DNA from: Thiobacillus denitrificans
Lineage (GTDB): Bacteria; Pseudomonadota; Gammaproteobacteria; Burkholderiales; Thiobacillaceae
DNA length: 64,000 nt
NCBI GenBank assembly: GCA_002343685.1
Contig: DDRS01000032.1
Location: 1 to 64,000, forward strand
Direction of reading: 5' to 3'
Part shown: piece by piece, positions 63,577 through 64,000 of the stretch
How positions within the stretch are numbered: position 1 is the first letter of the stretch
Layout: every line of letters starts with the position of its first letter
Made by a program: the position numbers and the translations under genes
Notes under the pieces: model-generated
Seen by the model: only the letters and a program-made list of their open reading frames with translations
The model's database searches: none
Told to the model about the DNA's origin: nothing

Positions 63577-64000
63577 ATGTCACTGCCCGCCCACAACGAT
63601 CTGCCGTATCTCCCAGACGGCCTCTGTGACACACTGCAGCCACAGACACCCTATCCGTTATGGCTGACACTGGCGATCTTTCTTGGCGTGTTCGCTGTGT
63701 TGCAAGGCTCATGGTATGAAGCCCGCGGCACCTGGATCGAACGGCTGGTGATTCATGAAGCCACCGTCAAGCCGGCGGCAGCCATCATTCAGCTCATCAC
63801 GCCGGAGGCCAAGGCTCAACCGGTTGCCGCCAGCATCAAGGCGCCCGGCGGCGGCCTCAACATCCTCAATGGCTGCGAAGGCACCGAGATCATGTTCCTG
63901 CTGGTTGCCGCCTTCTCCGCCGTCCGGCTAGGGTGGCAACAAAGGCTGACCGGTCTTGCGCTGGGGCTGGTCCTGGTCTTCGCGCTCAATCAAGCGCGCA
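63577..64000 (+). CDS. Exosortase/archaeosortase family protein, 5' part
   Basis: The frame opens at the ATG at 63577 and is cut by the window edge after 141 codons. It has several hydrophobic helices (PLWLTLAIFLGVFAVLQGSW, GLALGLVLVFALN) and the exosortase active-site region NILNGCEGTEIMFLLVAAFS, with the catalytic Cys; ALNQAR at the edge begins the second motif, where an Arg follows. Exosortases process PEP-CTERM-like proteins at the membrane. Which subfamily it belongs to cannot be decided from the part seen. Confidence 0.85.
   Translation, partial: MSLPAHNDLPYLPDGLCDTLQPQTPYPLWLTLAIFLGVFAVLQGSWYEARGTWIERLVIHEATVKPAAAIIQLITPEAKAQPVAASIKAPGGGLNILNGCEGTEIMFLLVAAFSAVRLGWQQRLTGLALGLVLVFALNQAR

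Overview
The window is GC-rich chromosomal DNA of a Gram-negative bacterium. Gene content points to a betaproteobacterium of the Thiobacillus/Sulfuricella/Nitrosomonadales type: the zapA-6S RNA-5-FCL trio, hemE, priA, argS-SPOR-dsbA, a gltBD-glrK-glrR neighbourhood, small c-type cytochromes and an exosortase. This placement is inference from gene content only; no 16S or phylogeny is available here. Protein-coding density is high. The only clearly AT-richer, foreign-looking block is about 26.5-29.95 kb.

Layout. (1) 0.1-11.3 kb: a long minus-strand series (unknown gene, gluQ, glycosyltransferase, cobO, btuD-btuC-btuF, then three uncharacterised genes, one with a FhuF-type [2Fe-2S] signature). 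It diverges from a TonB-dependent receptor (btuB) that sits behind a clear cobalamin riboswitch. Together these form a B12 uptake and salvage locus. (2) 11.4-12.8 kb: zapB-like, zapA, a well-supported 6S RNA, and 5-formyltetrahydrofolate cyclo-ligase. (3) 12.8-17.5 kb: livKHMGF branched-chain amino-acid (or urea/amide) ABC importer. (4) 17.6-26.4 kb: cytochrome c, a DUF2189-type membrane protein, a YyaL-like thioredoxin-domain protein, an ankyrin protein, an orphan ParA, an unusual in-frame fusion of dihydroxy-acid dehydratase with a hexose-6-phosphate mutarotase, lgt, a VanZ-like gene and tRNA-Ala(CGC). (5) 26.5-29.8 kb: an AT-richer accessory island with a complete retron. Reading on the minus strand it has a promoter, a predicted msr-msd ncRNA, an effector that looks like nucleoside deoxyribosyltransferase plus winged helix, and a reverse transcriptase with a YADD box. 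A further gene downstream has GIY-YIG-like residues. (6) 29.95-38.4 kb: a GGDEF-EAL protein, a four-gene molybdenum hydroxylase operon (small and large subunits, XdhC, MocA), a Lys/Ala-rich exported protein and an EEP-family phosphatase/nuclease. (7) 38.7-48 kb: gltB-gltD, then the GlrK kinase, a lipoprotein and the sigma-54 activator GlrR. (8) 48-52.5 kb: small exported or envelope proteins (UPF0391, EF-hand, EF-hand+BON, lipoprotein, glycine-zipper). Two genes or groups here are preceded by sigma-54 promoters and TGTC-N10-GACA-type sites that fit GlrR. A FadL/OmpP1 family porin in this block is split by one in-frame stop. (9) 52.5-64 kb: hemE, Tim44-like protein, a DnaA-box-bearing intergenic region, priA, HD-GYP protein, argS, SPOR protein, dsbA, an SDR, a NarL-type regulator, a degraded DUF6527-like remnant, and the 5' part of an exosortase cut by the window edge.

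The strongest unusual items are the retron with its reconstructed ncRNA and promoter, the GlrR/sigma-54 envelope regulon next to its own regulator, the ilvD-mutarotase fusion, and the three uncharacterised genes tied to B12 uptake.
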